NCBI GenBank assembly: GCA_021186555.1
Contig: JAJKFL010000002.1
Coordinates: 29,552,001-29,616,000 of the forward strand
Direction: 5' to 3'
DNA from: Reticulitermes speratus
Taxonomy: Eukaryota; Arthropoda; Insecta; Blattodea; Rhinotermitidae
DNA length: 64,000 nucleotides
Shown here: piece after piece, positions 22,586 through 35,458 of the stretch
How the letters are laid out: the number at the start of each line of letters is the position of its first letter
Position numbering within the stretch: the first letter of the stretch is position 1
The notes under the pieces: model-generated
Told to the model about the DNA's origin: nothing
What the model saw: only the letters and a program-made list of their open reading frames with translations
The model's database searches: none
Made by a program: the position numbers and the translations under genes

Positions 22586-24439
22586 AAACACAATGTACCA
22601 CTTTCATCTCTCTTAGGCATTCTGCAATGCAGCCTACATAAGCATTTAATCCATTCATGTAATACAATGGAAAATGTTTGTAGGCTCAACAGCAAGATGA
22701 CAAAAGTTTAAGTCTTAAGTCCAAGTGACTGCACAAATATTACACCTACAGATCATGTTTACTATTGTCATTACAAGAAAAAGTGGTGCACATTCTACAT
22801 TACTAGGCAATAATTAGCCAGTCTACTAAGCAAGACCACTTGGTGTCTCTAACTGCTAACGTAGGAAGTGGCTCTAGCAGTCATATTAATTATGCTAACA
22901 GCTCAAGAGCTTTACAATTTGGACCTTACCATTTCATTCTGGCTACATCCTATACTTGACATGACCACCATTTCATTGTTCTTCCAACATTTCCTACGGG
23001 ATGGTACTACCAAATCTGTTTCTGTCTTTGGCAGCTTTACATTCTTTAAAATTTTTTTGTCTAATTGTTTTTGTGTTTTAATGAAAATTTTTATATTGGA
23101 CGACCCAGTTATGTCGATTGTGTCTAAGCTTATACCCAGTCACTCCTAATAAATTTCGTTTCTGCTTTCTGCACTGTTCTCATGAACTGATTTAATTAGG
23201 TGCATTTTACTTCTATATTGCAGTCCCCCTCCCAATGTTTTCATTGTTATTATTTTGTGTTCACAATCTATTTTTGAGTTCTTGTATTTCTTCCCTTTTC
23301 AGGCTCACCCAGTTGTTCCACACAAATAACTGAATCACGTAGACATCCAGGTACTATCTTACTCTTCCCAACATATTCATGTGAAACTGTGAAATAAACA
23401 CAAATTTCTATAAAAGCAATAGGTGAAAATTACACTGTAAATTTCAACCAGTAAAATTAACACACACTAAACATACTTTCTCTTAATGTCTGTATGCTTT
23501 ATTTCTCAGACATTCGGTAAATCTACACTTTTCGCTTACAGACTGAAGGAATTGTTAGCAATTGGTCACTTGTCCCTTATTAACTGAGTACCAAATAATA
23601 ACCACATACAGTTTACTTCTCATGCAATGTACACGGAACTTCACACAGGACAATAAAATCTGGAGACAGCAAAGTTCTAGGGATCAAATTTCTTTTATAA
23701 TCACAGGGATAGCCACCATACTATGTGTATTTTATTTGCTGAGAACCAAGGATTTTGTTGTGGAATGCAATAAGAAATGTAACTGTACTTCATTTCTTTC
23801 AACAGATTTCCTTCTGAACAGATGATAGACATATGTTATTAAAGGTACTAAGTTTTTAAAAAATAAGATACATTATTTTTCTCATGTAATGAAAATTCCT
23901 TTGCATTAGAAGCAAGTCAATACAGAGCTTTTGTTTGTACTTCTACCTCAATTAACATTATTATGATTACCATGTGCCCTGGCAGTCACCTTGTTATACT
24001 TTCGTATGTTTTCATACCACCACCATGTGCCTGCTGGTTGCATGCAAACTTGTAAGGTGTGTAACCACTCACTAATACTTGCAGAAATGCAACCCTTGCC
24101 AATGTCTGTGACAGCAGAAAAACGACATATATCTCAACACAGTGGCCAGACACAAAAAAGCATAAAAATCATGATGATAGTCAAATTGTTAAATAAGACA
24201 GTATATACATTCTTACCTCTTTCATATAATTTACTGATGAATATCACCCTTAGAGCCTCAAATACATACATAATTTTTCTTAAAATTGACTAGGGTTTTG
24301 GACGTTGCCCATTGCCTAGGTTTTTTTCATGTCACATTTTGAAGACTGAGTCCATTTTCATTTTCACGCAAAAGGGGCCTGGGGGGGAGATCCTATTCTG
24401 GTGGACCTGTTTGAAAGAACCACTTTCTATCACTACTGT

Positions 24440-24650
24440 TGTGTACTACAAATTAATAATATAACTTATCTGTTGCATATTTAAGAATTTAGCAGAAATT
24501 TGTCTTAATAATACTCTGAATTATACTTATTTGTGTTTTGTATTTGATAACTTATTTCACACTCTACAGTTATTCTAAATGACTTATGGATCTGTGGAAT
24601 GAATGAAAGAATGTACATATACATGTATGTATGTATGTATGTATGTATGT
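24440..24650 (+). mobile_element. Jockey-like LINE 3' end with (ATGT)n tail
   Basis: TTATTTCACACTCTACAG and GACTTATGGATCTGTGGAATG match the non-coding 3' end of the LINE copies at 2.6 kb and 35.3 kb. It ends in an (ATGT)n run at 24,623-24,650 and carries no coding part. Confidence 0.65.
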
Positions 24651-27600
24651 AGCTATGGTATAACATACAAATACACATCACATACCTACACAGACACACT
24701 AGTGTGAATTCAGTGTGCAGAAGCAAAATGTTTTTCCAACATTATCATGACAACAACATACACTACAGAACTGGGCACCTAACAATGTACCATAACAAGT
24801 GCTACCTCAGCATATGTGTTTGCAGAGTAGCTGGAAAAGTCAGCTGCCTGTTCTAATATCGCGGATGGAAGTGGCAGAATGGAAAGTATGTTCCACATCT
24901 GGACTTCAGTAGCTTAAACGAAAGATGACCCAATTAAGTGTTGCATCTGAGAGGCACCTAGACCATATCTTGGTCCAAAGAAAAGAACATCCTTTCTCAT
25001 GGGTTTCCTCAGTCCCTTCAGCAAAATGCCAGGATATTACCTCAAATTAAGGCACAACTATCTGCTTCCACATTCTTGTGACTTCATTAACCATCCTACA
25101 CTGTGATGATGTATAGTCACAGCTACTCACAGCATTATTAAGTTAACCACAAATACCTAATTCAATTAAAAAAGACTCATTTAATGAATATAGAACTTTA
25201 ACAGAATGCACTACTTAGATTCACAAATTTAATCATTACGTCTGTTGCCTGTAAGTTTCTGGTATGCACAACTGTTGGGTAAGCATCCATGTTTTGAGGA
25301 ATATACATTCATGTTTACTTGCTTCAAATTTGACTGTTAAAATTAGCTTGTAAGTATGCACTATATTTACTTGATTCCAGTAACATGATTCATATTACTA
25401 ACTTCCCAAATTAACCGTTTTTATTGTTTACTAATTTACTATGGTATTTAAAAATAACAGAAAGGAGTTATCCCATGACCTTGAATCATCCATGTACAAT
25501 ACCACTGCTAACTGTAAATTACTTGCATGTTCCAAGTTTAATGTATCACTGACTCTTTGTCCAGAAACATGCAAAATGCTCGAATGATATAGATTCTGCT
25601 TGTGTACCAAACATAACTGTTAGTTCCTGCATCTTTCACTCATTTCAGATGTCATTTTCTCTATCTTCAACACTGTATATAAAACCTATAGATATGTAAG
25701 CTTATTACACCCTCCACAATTTTTTTTATGTCTATGAATGGTAAATACTGATCATATTTAAATTTAATGCAAACTGTGTATGATTTAAATGACTCCTTTC
25801 GTGTCAGAATGACATAAAACAATGATGAAAATATGAAACCTCTCTCACCTTTTTCATACTTTAGACCTGCTGTGAACTATCAGGATTTGTTCATTCACTC
25901 TACTTACTTTACTGCATAACTTACTTTAGCAGGATTAATTCCAAAAAGTCTCCAGCTTCAGGCGCAGGTAATGTTAACAAGCCTAACCGGATGTCACAAG
26001 TTGGGCAAGTGTCATGTGCACATAGGTCAGTGTGTTTTTGCAGTCACAGCAATGGAGGTGTCAGCATTCGTCTGCCTACGTACGAACTGCAATGACGTGA
26101 CTGGGGTAGGAGGGTTGTTAAGGTTTGTGAGACTTGCGCTGAAGTTTGTCATGCAAAACGATGTGGACTCTGTGGATGTAATACTGCTTTCCTGTTCATG
26201 CTGCTGTGGCAATTAATGCATCACCTACTGAAACTTTCCATTTAGATAAGCTTGCAATGTTGATGGTAGGACAAAAATTTTTGAAAGAAAAGAATTGTGA
26301 TTTTGTCCCATCCTTTGTATTTTTGTCATTTTGTATAGTCATTTGCTATATTTTAGAGATTATAATATTGTTTAATAAATATCTAGGCAGCACATAAAAG
26401 TTCCTGGATGCTGAGATGGTTTCTTTGGTCCTCTGAAAAGAAATGGGAAGGTATCCTGCCCCATACTAAGTAGACAAAAACGACTTTTTACTTACAAAAA
26501 GACCAAGGAGCCAGAATTTTCAATGCATACAAGCTTTAACACATAACTGTAGAAATATAAATTGCTTGTTTTTGCTATGCAGCATATTTTCCAACCGCAT
26601 ACTTTTCCCTTCGTGTATTCACAGAGGTACAAGCTAGGATGTTCATTACACGACCAGTTCTTTAATAACCACTACGAACACATCACGTGATAAACTCATC
26701 TACATCACTCTTATTAGAATCTTAAAAATCGTTAGAGAGCAGAATTCTTTTTGGTTATGCAGGGAATGGGTACAAGGGAAGTGAGTGTGGTCAATGCTAA
26801 AGAATAACCCGTTTTTAAGTTTTCATCTAAAACGATCATAAAAGAGGATATTCCCAGAAAAATGTTGTCCAGTGGCTAAGCAGAATCAGACAAAATTTGT
26901 CTGGCTGAAATTCCCACTCTCTCCTAGTTTTCCCTTTCAGTCAGCACCTCAAAGTACACAACCAATTTTCCATATATGAAACAGTACTTTTGGTAGCCAC
27001 CTTTCTGATGCACTTAAAAAATACCCAAATATTGGTGGCAGCACATAAGTAATACAAAATTTTGCAATTGGAAAGAAAGAAATGTCCATAGTTCTAGTTG
27101 AAAACCGTGAATATTACATGGACAAGTCAATGCTGACATCTGGGTTGCAGTCTCATATTCAACTACAAATGATAAAGCACCTGGGACTAGAATTGGTGTG
27201 GTTGTACTGTTAAGCGTGTTACATGCACGACAGGCTTTCAGTTGATTCTCAGTTTATTTCATCAAAGTGCAAAGTAAAACAGTATTTTTGGTCTAAACAT
27301 AATATTAAATATTCAGCATCTGTCATGCATACTGCTCTGTATGTGTAGCATAAAATCCTTTCGTGCAACTCATTTTCATTATATGCAATTTGTCATAAAA
27401 ACACATGGAAAGTACTGACTACATTGAACACTGTTTAAAATTTCACTATGCAGGACAAGTGAGAATACAATGGAGTTTCACTTTTATGTATACATATTTT
27501 CTTTATCTTGATGTCGTACATCTTACTCTGACATAAGAATATGGGAGGGTAAGAGGGACAGGGCATGGGAGAAAAAAGAACCTGTGCTACACAGCATACT

Positions 27601-29767
27601 CACACAATATCTTGCAACAGGCACCACAGTTTATGCCAGCATCAAACATCCACCGTATTCTAGGAAGCTAAAGAAACAAGTATCCTTGTCAGCATTACTA
27701 CTACATTTGTTACTATGAAGTCTCAATATATGCATCTTACTAGGTAAGATCCCCATAACATTCCTTATAAATGTGTTGTCTCCTTATTATATCTGCAGTG
27801 TGCTGCTTCTGTTACTCTTTTCTGTACAATAAGCATAACCACAGTAAGTCACATCTTCTAAGAAAGAATATTCAAGAATGTTTAGAAAGAAGTGCTGAAT
27901 TAACAGGTTAAGCATCTAATAAGCATTTGCTATAGCTACATTAAAGGAAAGGGTATGACTAATTTCAATAATTAAATATATCTTTATTGGAACCATCAAA
28001 ACAAAAGGTTACCCACATATTAGAACTAATATTCCCAAGCATTTTTGCTCCAAATAAAATCCATCATGCAAGTCAGTAATTAATATTTTATTAGCCTATT
28101 TATGGCTACAATGGACTTAAACAAGACACTACAAGTAGTCTATTTTTTGTACACATTATGATCATGCACAGTATTCCTTTAACTATCTGACAGCTACGAG
28201 TGCAAATATAGTACATGAAACCTGAGACAAATTCAAAGAAAGTACTTAGTCTTTCATGTTACTACATCCAATATGGATGCCTATAAAACATACACAATCA
28301 TTTTACAAAAATAATACTCTCTATAAACAGTGAATCTAACTATTCTCACTAACTAAAATCTTTCAGATAAACAGGAACTTTTATTCAGGTATTATAACTT
28401 AGCATAAATTTCTCCCTATTTCTATATTAATAGAAATTATCTATCATTCCAACTAACTGGTAATTTGGCCCCAGGATTTAACTGCTGTATGATATATAAT
28501 AATAGCACTTGTATATTACAGATCTGAATTAAAATAAGCCAAAGAGTTCTGCGAGATTCAATCCATTTATGCAAATAATTGGTTTATTTATAAATTAGAA
28601 GAAATAAGAACCCAAACAGTTATGTTAGACCAACTCCAGTTCACCAGACTGTTTCCACAGTGGGACTGAATTTATGGGGTTAAAAACTTTGTTCATGTGT
28701 GTTCAAAATACTGCAGTTGACAAAACTAAAACAAATAAATATGTGATGAATTAAAAAACAGTGACAGTGATTAAAATTTCAGTGCTACAAAATTTTTAAA
28801 CTTTTCAAGTTCTTATGACATACAAAAGCAAGAACAAGAAACCAGATTCATTAATACCATTTCTTTGGTACATATACCCAGTACGAAATCTTCAGTAAAG
28901 TGCCAGAAGGTGAAGAATACAATGTTATCAGAATGACAATGATGTAGACAACTGAGGAACAGACTCTGAAAAACACCAGTTAAAACACAAGAACTATTTA
29001 TTATAATTGCATATATAATCTAAACATGCTGCGATAAACACTTAACCTATCAACGTGCATGTATATTGCACTTCCAGTAAGGCAAGAATGCAAAAATAAA
29101 AACTTTTATGGCGCAATTATTGGTTGCAAAAGACCTAAAATCGTCACCTACAGGTTTTACAGTAGCCACCGTAATACTTACTTGTTCATGTTTCCATTTA
29201 ATGGTGTAAACATGTGTATCATGTATCATGCATACCAAGGTTTACAAAACTTCTTCACATACTATGACAAACTTCACACTAGGTCCAGAAGGCAACAATG
29301 TGTATGTTGCACACAAAGCTTCATACAAAAATACCCACAGGGGAAAATTTCTAACTCGCTTTACGCATGGATAATCCTTACACTACCATGTCATGGATTT
29401 CAATATCTTCAATACAGTATGCACAAATGGTTCAAAATATCATGATCTACAAAAGAAATAAGTTTAGCGATTCATGATTAAGTGCTGAAGTTTCCAAGAG
29501 TCAAGCAAAGCACAGAACAGTCTCAGACAGAAATTAAGCAGAGAGACAAAGAGACAGACTGTCTTTGTTAGGAATTTAAAGAGGTTGGTAAAGAGGCCGG
29601 TAGGAACATCAGTGCTGTGCATAATTCTAATTATGTTATCCGTATTAAAACCTACGATTATGGCGTGAATTTAAATAAAGATGCTACCAATATCAGTGTC
29701 AATACGCATTATTAAGTGATGTGACAATGCACATCTCAAATAAAATCCTGTATTTTGTGGATGTCAC

Positions 29768-29966
29768 CTAAACCATTTCCATCCTTGTCCCCAGATCTGG
29801 TCCTCAAGTTGACGATGACTGATGACTCACCTAACTCAGATGGGGGGGCTGAACTTGTAACCGTATATGATGCCTCTACTTCTTCGGTTTCATCCATGAC
29901 ATCTTCACAAGCTTCTTCATTGAGTGTTTGAAGCGCACCACAAATCATCTGCTCTTCCAGTGTCAC
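29768..29966 (-). CDS. Kidins220: Kidins220 exon l: acidic segment
   Basis: It has 199 bases with acceptor GGGACTGTTACAG and donor TTTAG|GTGACA; it enters at phase 0 and leaves with one base. It reads VTLEEQMICGALQTLNEEA, then an acidic stretch (EDVMDETEEVEASY), then VIVNLRTRSGDKDGNGL. The start resembles the vertebrate FSFEELNTL segment downstream of the SAM-like domain. If the donor is not used, the frame continues ten codons (GDIHKIQDFI) to a TGA, giving a short alternative C-terminus. Confidence 0.85.
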
Positions 29967-31717
29967 CTGTAACAGTCCCACATCACACACAGTGACTTCA
30001 ATGTTGAATTCACACAATCAGCTTAAAATAATGGCACTGTTGTTACTGATGCTAAAATTATTTGTCATAAAACTTTTTTTACATACTATTATATTTCTTC
30101 ATCAGATATGCAGAGAGGTTATTAGTGCATAGATAAAAACATTCCAGGAGCTCCTATTCCCCCCACCCCACTCCAACCCCATTCTGACAATATTTCAATG
30201 TAACTCACATTGTATTTATGTTCAGTACACGATAGGCATAAATGAAAGAGACAAAATACAGTGTATGCCTATATAGCAAGTACTGAAATAATGTGTGAAA
30301 AGTTGACTCACAGGTATAGCATATAAAGCCTTTATGACAGGCAACAATACAGGACAAAATCTGCTACAAACCACATTAAACAACAGTAAAAACAATACAT
30401 AACAAACCAGGAGTTCAAAATTTTAACAAATCCAAATATTTTCATCTCCTCTTGACAGTTTACTTTATAATACTGTCCAAGAAGTTTTTTCTACTATTAA
30501 AATATGGAAATCGCTGAAATACTGGATATGTAGGCAACAACTTGTTTTAAACTGAGAGTAGAGTAGAAGTACACTGGCTTACATAAATTATGCATGAATG
30601 TGATTTCATACAAATTCACATAGCCAGAGATGTCTTATTTCTTGCATACTGTACCCAGAGCAGCAAACATTTAAAGAATTTTGTTCCAAAATATCTGATT
30701 GTAATCATAATCTGCTAACACTACAAATGAAGTCACCTAATTCATAAAACACACGTATCATTTAAGGCCAATACATCTCCAATTACTACCTTTAAAAAAT
30801 GTGGAATTAAATTGTTAAAAAAATTAGTAGTTACAAATACAGTGTATTTATAATACAGATTGTGTACATACTTTACACTTCCATATTATTCACTTTGTGG
30901 TAACATAATAAACAGAGCTTACATTCTACCTTTCTGTTACTAAGAGATGGATCATTGAAAAGGACTCAAGTGATTTAGGGATTTTAGTCCAATGACAAAT
31001 ACAATTATTATTCTGGTTAATCCTGATGTAGACAACACATTTCATTTTTCTCAACTATGATGGCACTGCTGCATCAGTTTCTACCACCTAGAACAGTGGT
31101 TTTAAAATTGTGTCATAAATTTTCCCAAACAAACTACATACTTCTAAGGATACTGCAGACACAACACATTCTCTTTATTAACAAATAACAATATCATGAC
31201 TATATATTTTGCTAGGCATGTGTCACTTTGAAGCCTCAACTAAGATATCATATAATTATTCAGTAAAAACAAGAACAAGCATTAGTAAGAATACTTATTA
31301 CTGCTGTTATGGCATTACGCTGAAGAGTCACTAATGTTTTAATAACATGACTGAGATTTCAGTCACATTTTCATCATTCCACAGCCACATACAAGAATAC
31401 AGTCCAGAAACCTCTAGTAAAGCTTGAAAGTGACATATCCATATGTAAATATGCTGTCATAACTTTACCTACTAAAATAAACAGGCAGAGTTCAAACTGT
31501 TCGTTTAAAGTAGAACAAAATGCTTCGAAACAAAATTGTTATAAAATGACATATGTACCTCTGAATGAAGACTAAATGCATTCTGATACTCTTAATGAAA
31601 ATTGTACCATTCCTACATAGCTACTGTACAAGTGGTGCAGTAATTCAGCATTTTATAATATAAATGTGTTCATTATAATGCTGAAGCACTCTGTGCCTGA
31701 TACTAGTCTAGCAGAAT

Positions 31718-31897
31718 AAAAGGTACAAGCAGTCTTTGTGCAAGCCATGAAGGCATATGATGGTCTAAAGGTACAGCTCTGCTCGTTCTTAAGCCTGGAC
31801 CCAAGTGGAGGGAAGCGACCAGGTTCGTACCCTGGCTTCTTTACTCCAGGGGCAACAGCTCCCCATACCCACTGCATAGGATGGTAGATGGGCCCAA
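31718..31897 (-). mobile_element. SINE family 1 copy, diverged
   Basis: Blocks in order match the reverse complement of the 8.7 kb SINE: GCCATGAAGGC, CTCGTTCTTAAG, CCAAGTGGAGGGAAGCGACC, TTTACTCCAGGGGCAA and CCCACTGCATAGGATGG. The tRNA-like head is not visible. Confidence 0.7.
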
Positions 31898-34409
31898 AAA
31901 TAAGTATGGATGCTTTGGAGGAGAGGAAAACAAATTAAGCAAGTTCGCACTGTATCTGCTGTACATTCCAAGAACTATATTTGGAAAACACTTCCATACA
32001 CACTACATTTTTTAAAAAATAGGGTACTTAGAGAAAGGGTACTACTGGCACAAGATTTTGCAACAGTTGATTTTCAGCTGTGAATCCAATGACATGGACA
32101 CGCTTGTTCAATCAATGCATGCTTACAAGAGCTACACAGATGAACATTAAAAAGGGAAAGAGAAAATGCAGTTGAAGGGTAACACAATAATCAGAAACAA
32201 TAAGTTAGACCTAAGCTGGTCAGTAATATGAACATCCGAATGTTAATTCACACTAAATTTTATTCGTAAATTAAGAAAGGATTTCAGGACAAGTGTTTTA
32301 TTCTGGGGATAATTCATAGTTTTTTAAAATCACTTACCTCTTAACAACTAAAAATCCAACTCTAGTCCAAAGCTACAACATTGTTATAACAATGAATTAC
32401 ATAACAATTAATTGAGAGTATTTTAAAATTATTTAATAATAGTAATCATCATGCATGAAGGATTTCACTAATTATCATGATATTTTAATTGTCTTGGTGA
32501 AGTGGATATACATTGAGAACACCCATTTCAATAAGCACATGTTCATGTTTCATTCTACACTGCACTTGCAAGGTGATGCAACTGTCACAAGAGCAGGCCA
32601 GGATAAAGAATGGCTGGGAAAAATTCTCCTACTTTAAGGAAATAGTTAATTTTATTTTTTAAAGCATGAGTCCACCTTTGTTATATCGTCACGAGTTGTT
32701 AAATGTGTTATCTACCACAAGAAATGGCAAGTGCATGTATGCTGTAACATGTACCAAGACTCTTCTTAAGTGCACCTGCCCAATGTCAAATGTGTTCAAA
32801 ATTACCCAGGTCCTTCACAAATTTTCAAGTTCGAGTCATGGATTCAGCACACCTTGAAAACTAATCAGTGACTACATTTCCTCCAGAGTAAAGCAAACTT
32901 ATATAGACTTGTGATCATGTGGGCTTTACCTACTTTCTACAAAACATAATTCTGCTACAAGAAGTTCAAATTGGGAAAACAGCAAATAAAACACCGAGCC
33001 AGATTTGGGTGCATGTTCAAGTTTCTAACAAGAGAGTATATAACAGTGTAGGCTATAATCATAAATTGTTGCTTAGGGCTCAGTCCCTTATTTTTAGTTA
33101 ATGGACTGCAGATTTCTGTGTCTGTGGATTGTTGAGATGAATAATTTTTCCAATATAATAATCAAAGATAGTTTAAATATTTTTGTTACATGGATGATAC
33201 ATTGATTCTGTACTTGAACAGCTCATCTGCATGGAAAACCTGTGCTACCAGCTCGGTTATCAGGCTGCATATGACTCATTCCTGATAGTTATATTCCAGT
33301 GTGTTCCCCTCTAGAACAACATCTGAAGGCATTCATTTCAGTTCCTTCAAAATCAGCACTACACTGATGGATAAACAAAATTCAAACAACAGGTCCATTG
33401 TTAGTGAAGAAGAGGCAGCAAACATGATGTTCTTTCATCAGAACATTATATGATAATGAAGTACATTCAGAAGCATATCCATTAAAATCCTCGTTGTGAG
33501 AGTACGGTTTTGTAACTGGTTTTGTAAAGTGGTGGTAATGGTGAAGTTAATGATTTCCTCATTTGTTTTAATGATGAGATTACTTAAACAGTCATGTAAA
33601 TAGACAAAATAACAAACAGTGGCAGCAGATAATCTCAGACTAACACAAGAAGTGCCTGTACATGATATTAAAGTTGGAATATAGTGTGCTATCAGTATGA
33701 CAAGAATAATGGCCCATCTTCTTTTGGGATACAATAAATTCAGAAGGATACGGTTGAAAAATTCTTGCAACACTTTTTTAAAATTTAAGTGCTGAAGAGA
33801 ATGATTATGGGCACTTCCAGCAACATCATACAACCACCCACACAGCCAACAATTAAATGATTGACTTACATAACACTGTTACAGACCAAATAATTAAGCA
33901 CTTGTCCTCTGTGGCCTCCAAGTTTACCTGATTCAATGCCATGTAACTATTATAGCTGGGGATGTCTCAAAGACAAAGTTTATAGAAAACAACACAAACA
34001 CACACAGGACGGCCTCAATGAAATTATCTGATGGTTGTATTAGCTACTTCTACAGAAGAACTTCAAACAATTTTTAATGGTACGTCCACAATGTGATAAG
34101 CATGCCTGAGATTTGTACAAGGTCATTTCCAAAACCTGTTTTAACTAGTGGTAACAGTATACTATATATTAGAGATTGTTTATGTACATTCTACAAGCAA
34201 GATTGCAGATTCTATGCATAGGTTCTGCTTGAAGCTGGATTACCTGTATTAAACTATACAAAAAGAAGTGTAAGCAGATTCTAACTGCTATTAAAACAAT
34301 AGTGAAAGTTGTGTTCATGGGTGCAAGATATGGGTGAAGACAATATGGAATTCAAGATAAGATGGCTCTATGCAGTTACTTGTGTTCAAATGAAACCACC
34401 TAACTCAGA

Positions 34410-35330
34410 TCATTTTTTTTTCTCTCAAACTACAACATTAAAATGTGGAGTTCCTCAAGTTCACAAGCTGATTGTAAACAGCAAGAAATTCATCACAATA
34501 TGCATTAAATACTGAACAAATAAAACGTCCATAGAAGTCTGCAAAGATAAGATTTCTTGGTTTACAAATTCACAACCACCTCAACTGAAAGACTAATATT
34601 GATCAAATGAGTTCAAAGTTAGGTGGAGCATTTTACACAGTTGGAATAAGGCTTTGTATTAGCAATAATAACACATTCAAATCAATTCACTGTGCCACTT
34701 TTTGCTCTTATAATGCAGTAAAGAATAATTTTTGCGGTAATTTATCAAACAATTAAAAGTTATTTGCCTTAAAAAACTATTAGAAATATAAATGGTGCCA
34801 AACACAGACATTCATGTATGAGTCTATTTAAGAAATTAGAGACTGTTAGCTATTCAATGTGGATTGTTTTCAGAATGTTTTCAGGAACACTGAAAAGTAC
34901 ACAGCATTAACACATAGAAAAAACATGTCTCTTCATAGCCCAATTTCCAGACTTTCATGTATTCAGAAGAGGTGTATTATCCTGGCATCACAATCTTCAA
35001 GTTTACCACCTAGTCTCAAAAGCATGATAAATAAAGTGAACATTTAAAATAGCATTAAAAAGATACTTAAACACACACTACTTCTACTTGGTTGATAAAT
35101 TTTTGATATTTAAAAATTACTCATAAACCCTTTAAAGGTTTCTGTACTTATATAGTGTAATCAATAGTATAACTTTAATTGTTGTATACACAAAAATTGG
35201 TGGAACATGTCACTTAATAATATTCTGACCTGTATGTATCTATATGATTTGTACTTCATGATTTATTCCACACCCCACAGTCATTTTGACTAACACTAGG
35301 TCCATGGAATGTATGTAAGTGATTGTATTC
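34410..35330 (+). mobile_element. Jockey-like LINE fragment with internal deletion
   Basis: TLKCGVPQ (about 34,432) is followed almost at once by KLIVNSKKF, which skips the FADD region present in the 58.6 kb copy. FLGLQ-related bases, LNWKTNIDQMSSKLGGAFY and ISNNNTFKSIHCATF follow in decayed frames. The 3' end has GGTCCATGGAATGTATGTAAGTG. Stops interrupt every frame. Confidence 0.7.
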
Positions 35331-35458
35331 AACACAACCCCAAATCTGTGTACAGTATAAAAGAAAAATGACATTTTCTTATTCAGTTCTCATAAATTTA
35401 GACAGGACCACCGACTTTTAATTAAGACACTATGACAAAGCCTGTAGGAAGCTGAATA

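Larger units (their letters stand above)
19854..29767 (-). other. Kidins220 intron l-m (9.9 kb)
   Basis: This long AT-rich intron contains a small MITE (20,149-20,333), a GGA-rich tract (20,521-20,570), an (AAT)n microsatellite (21,545-21,585), an RTE fragment (22,130-22,585) and a LINE 3' tail (24,440-24,650). From 24,651 to 29,767 nothing was recognised. Confidence 0.7.

Noticed and set aside
22868-23149. 93-codon hydrophobic plus-strand frame
   Set aside because: It has no known motif, splice context or homologue that I recognise, and AT-rich sequence often gives hydrophobic frames.
33170-33260. YFCYMDDTLILYLNS, resembling the catalytic motif of Penelope or other reverse transcriptases
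   Set aside because: There are no flanking RT motifs in order on either side; a single MDD is too weak to call.
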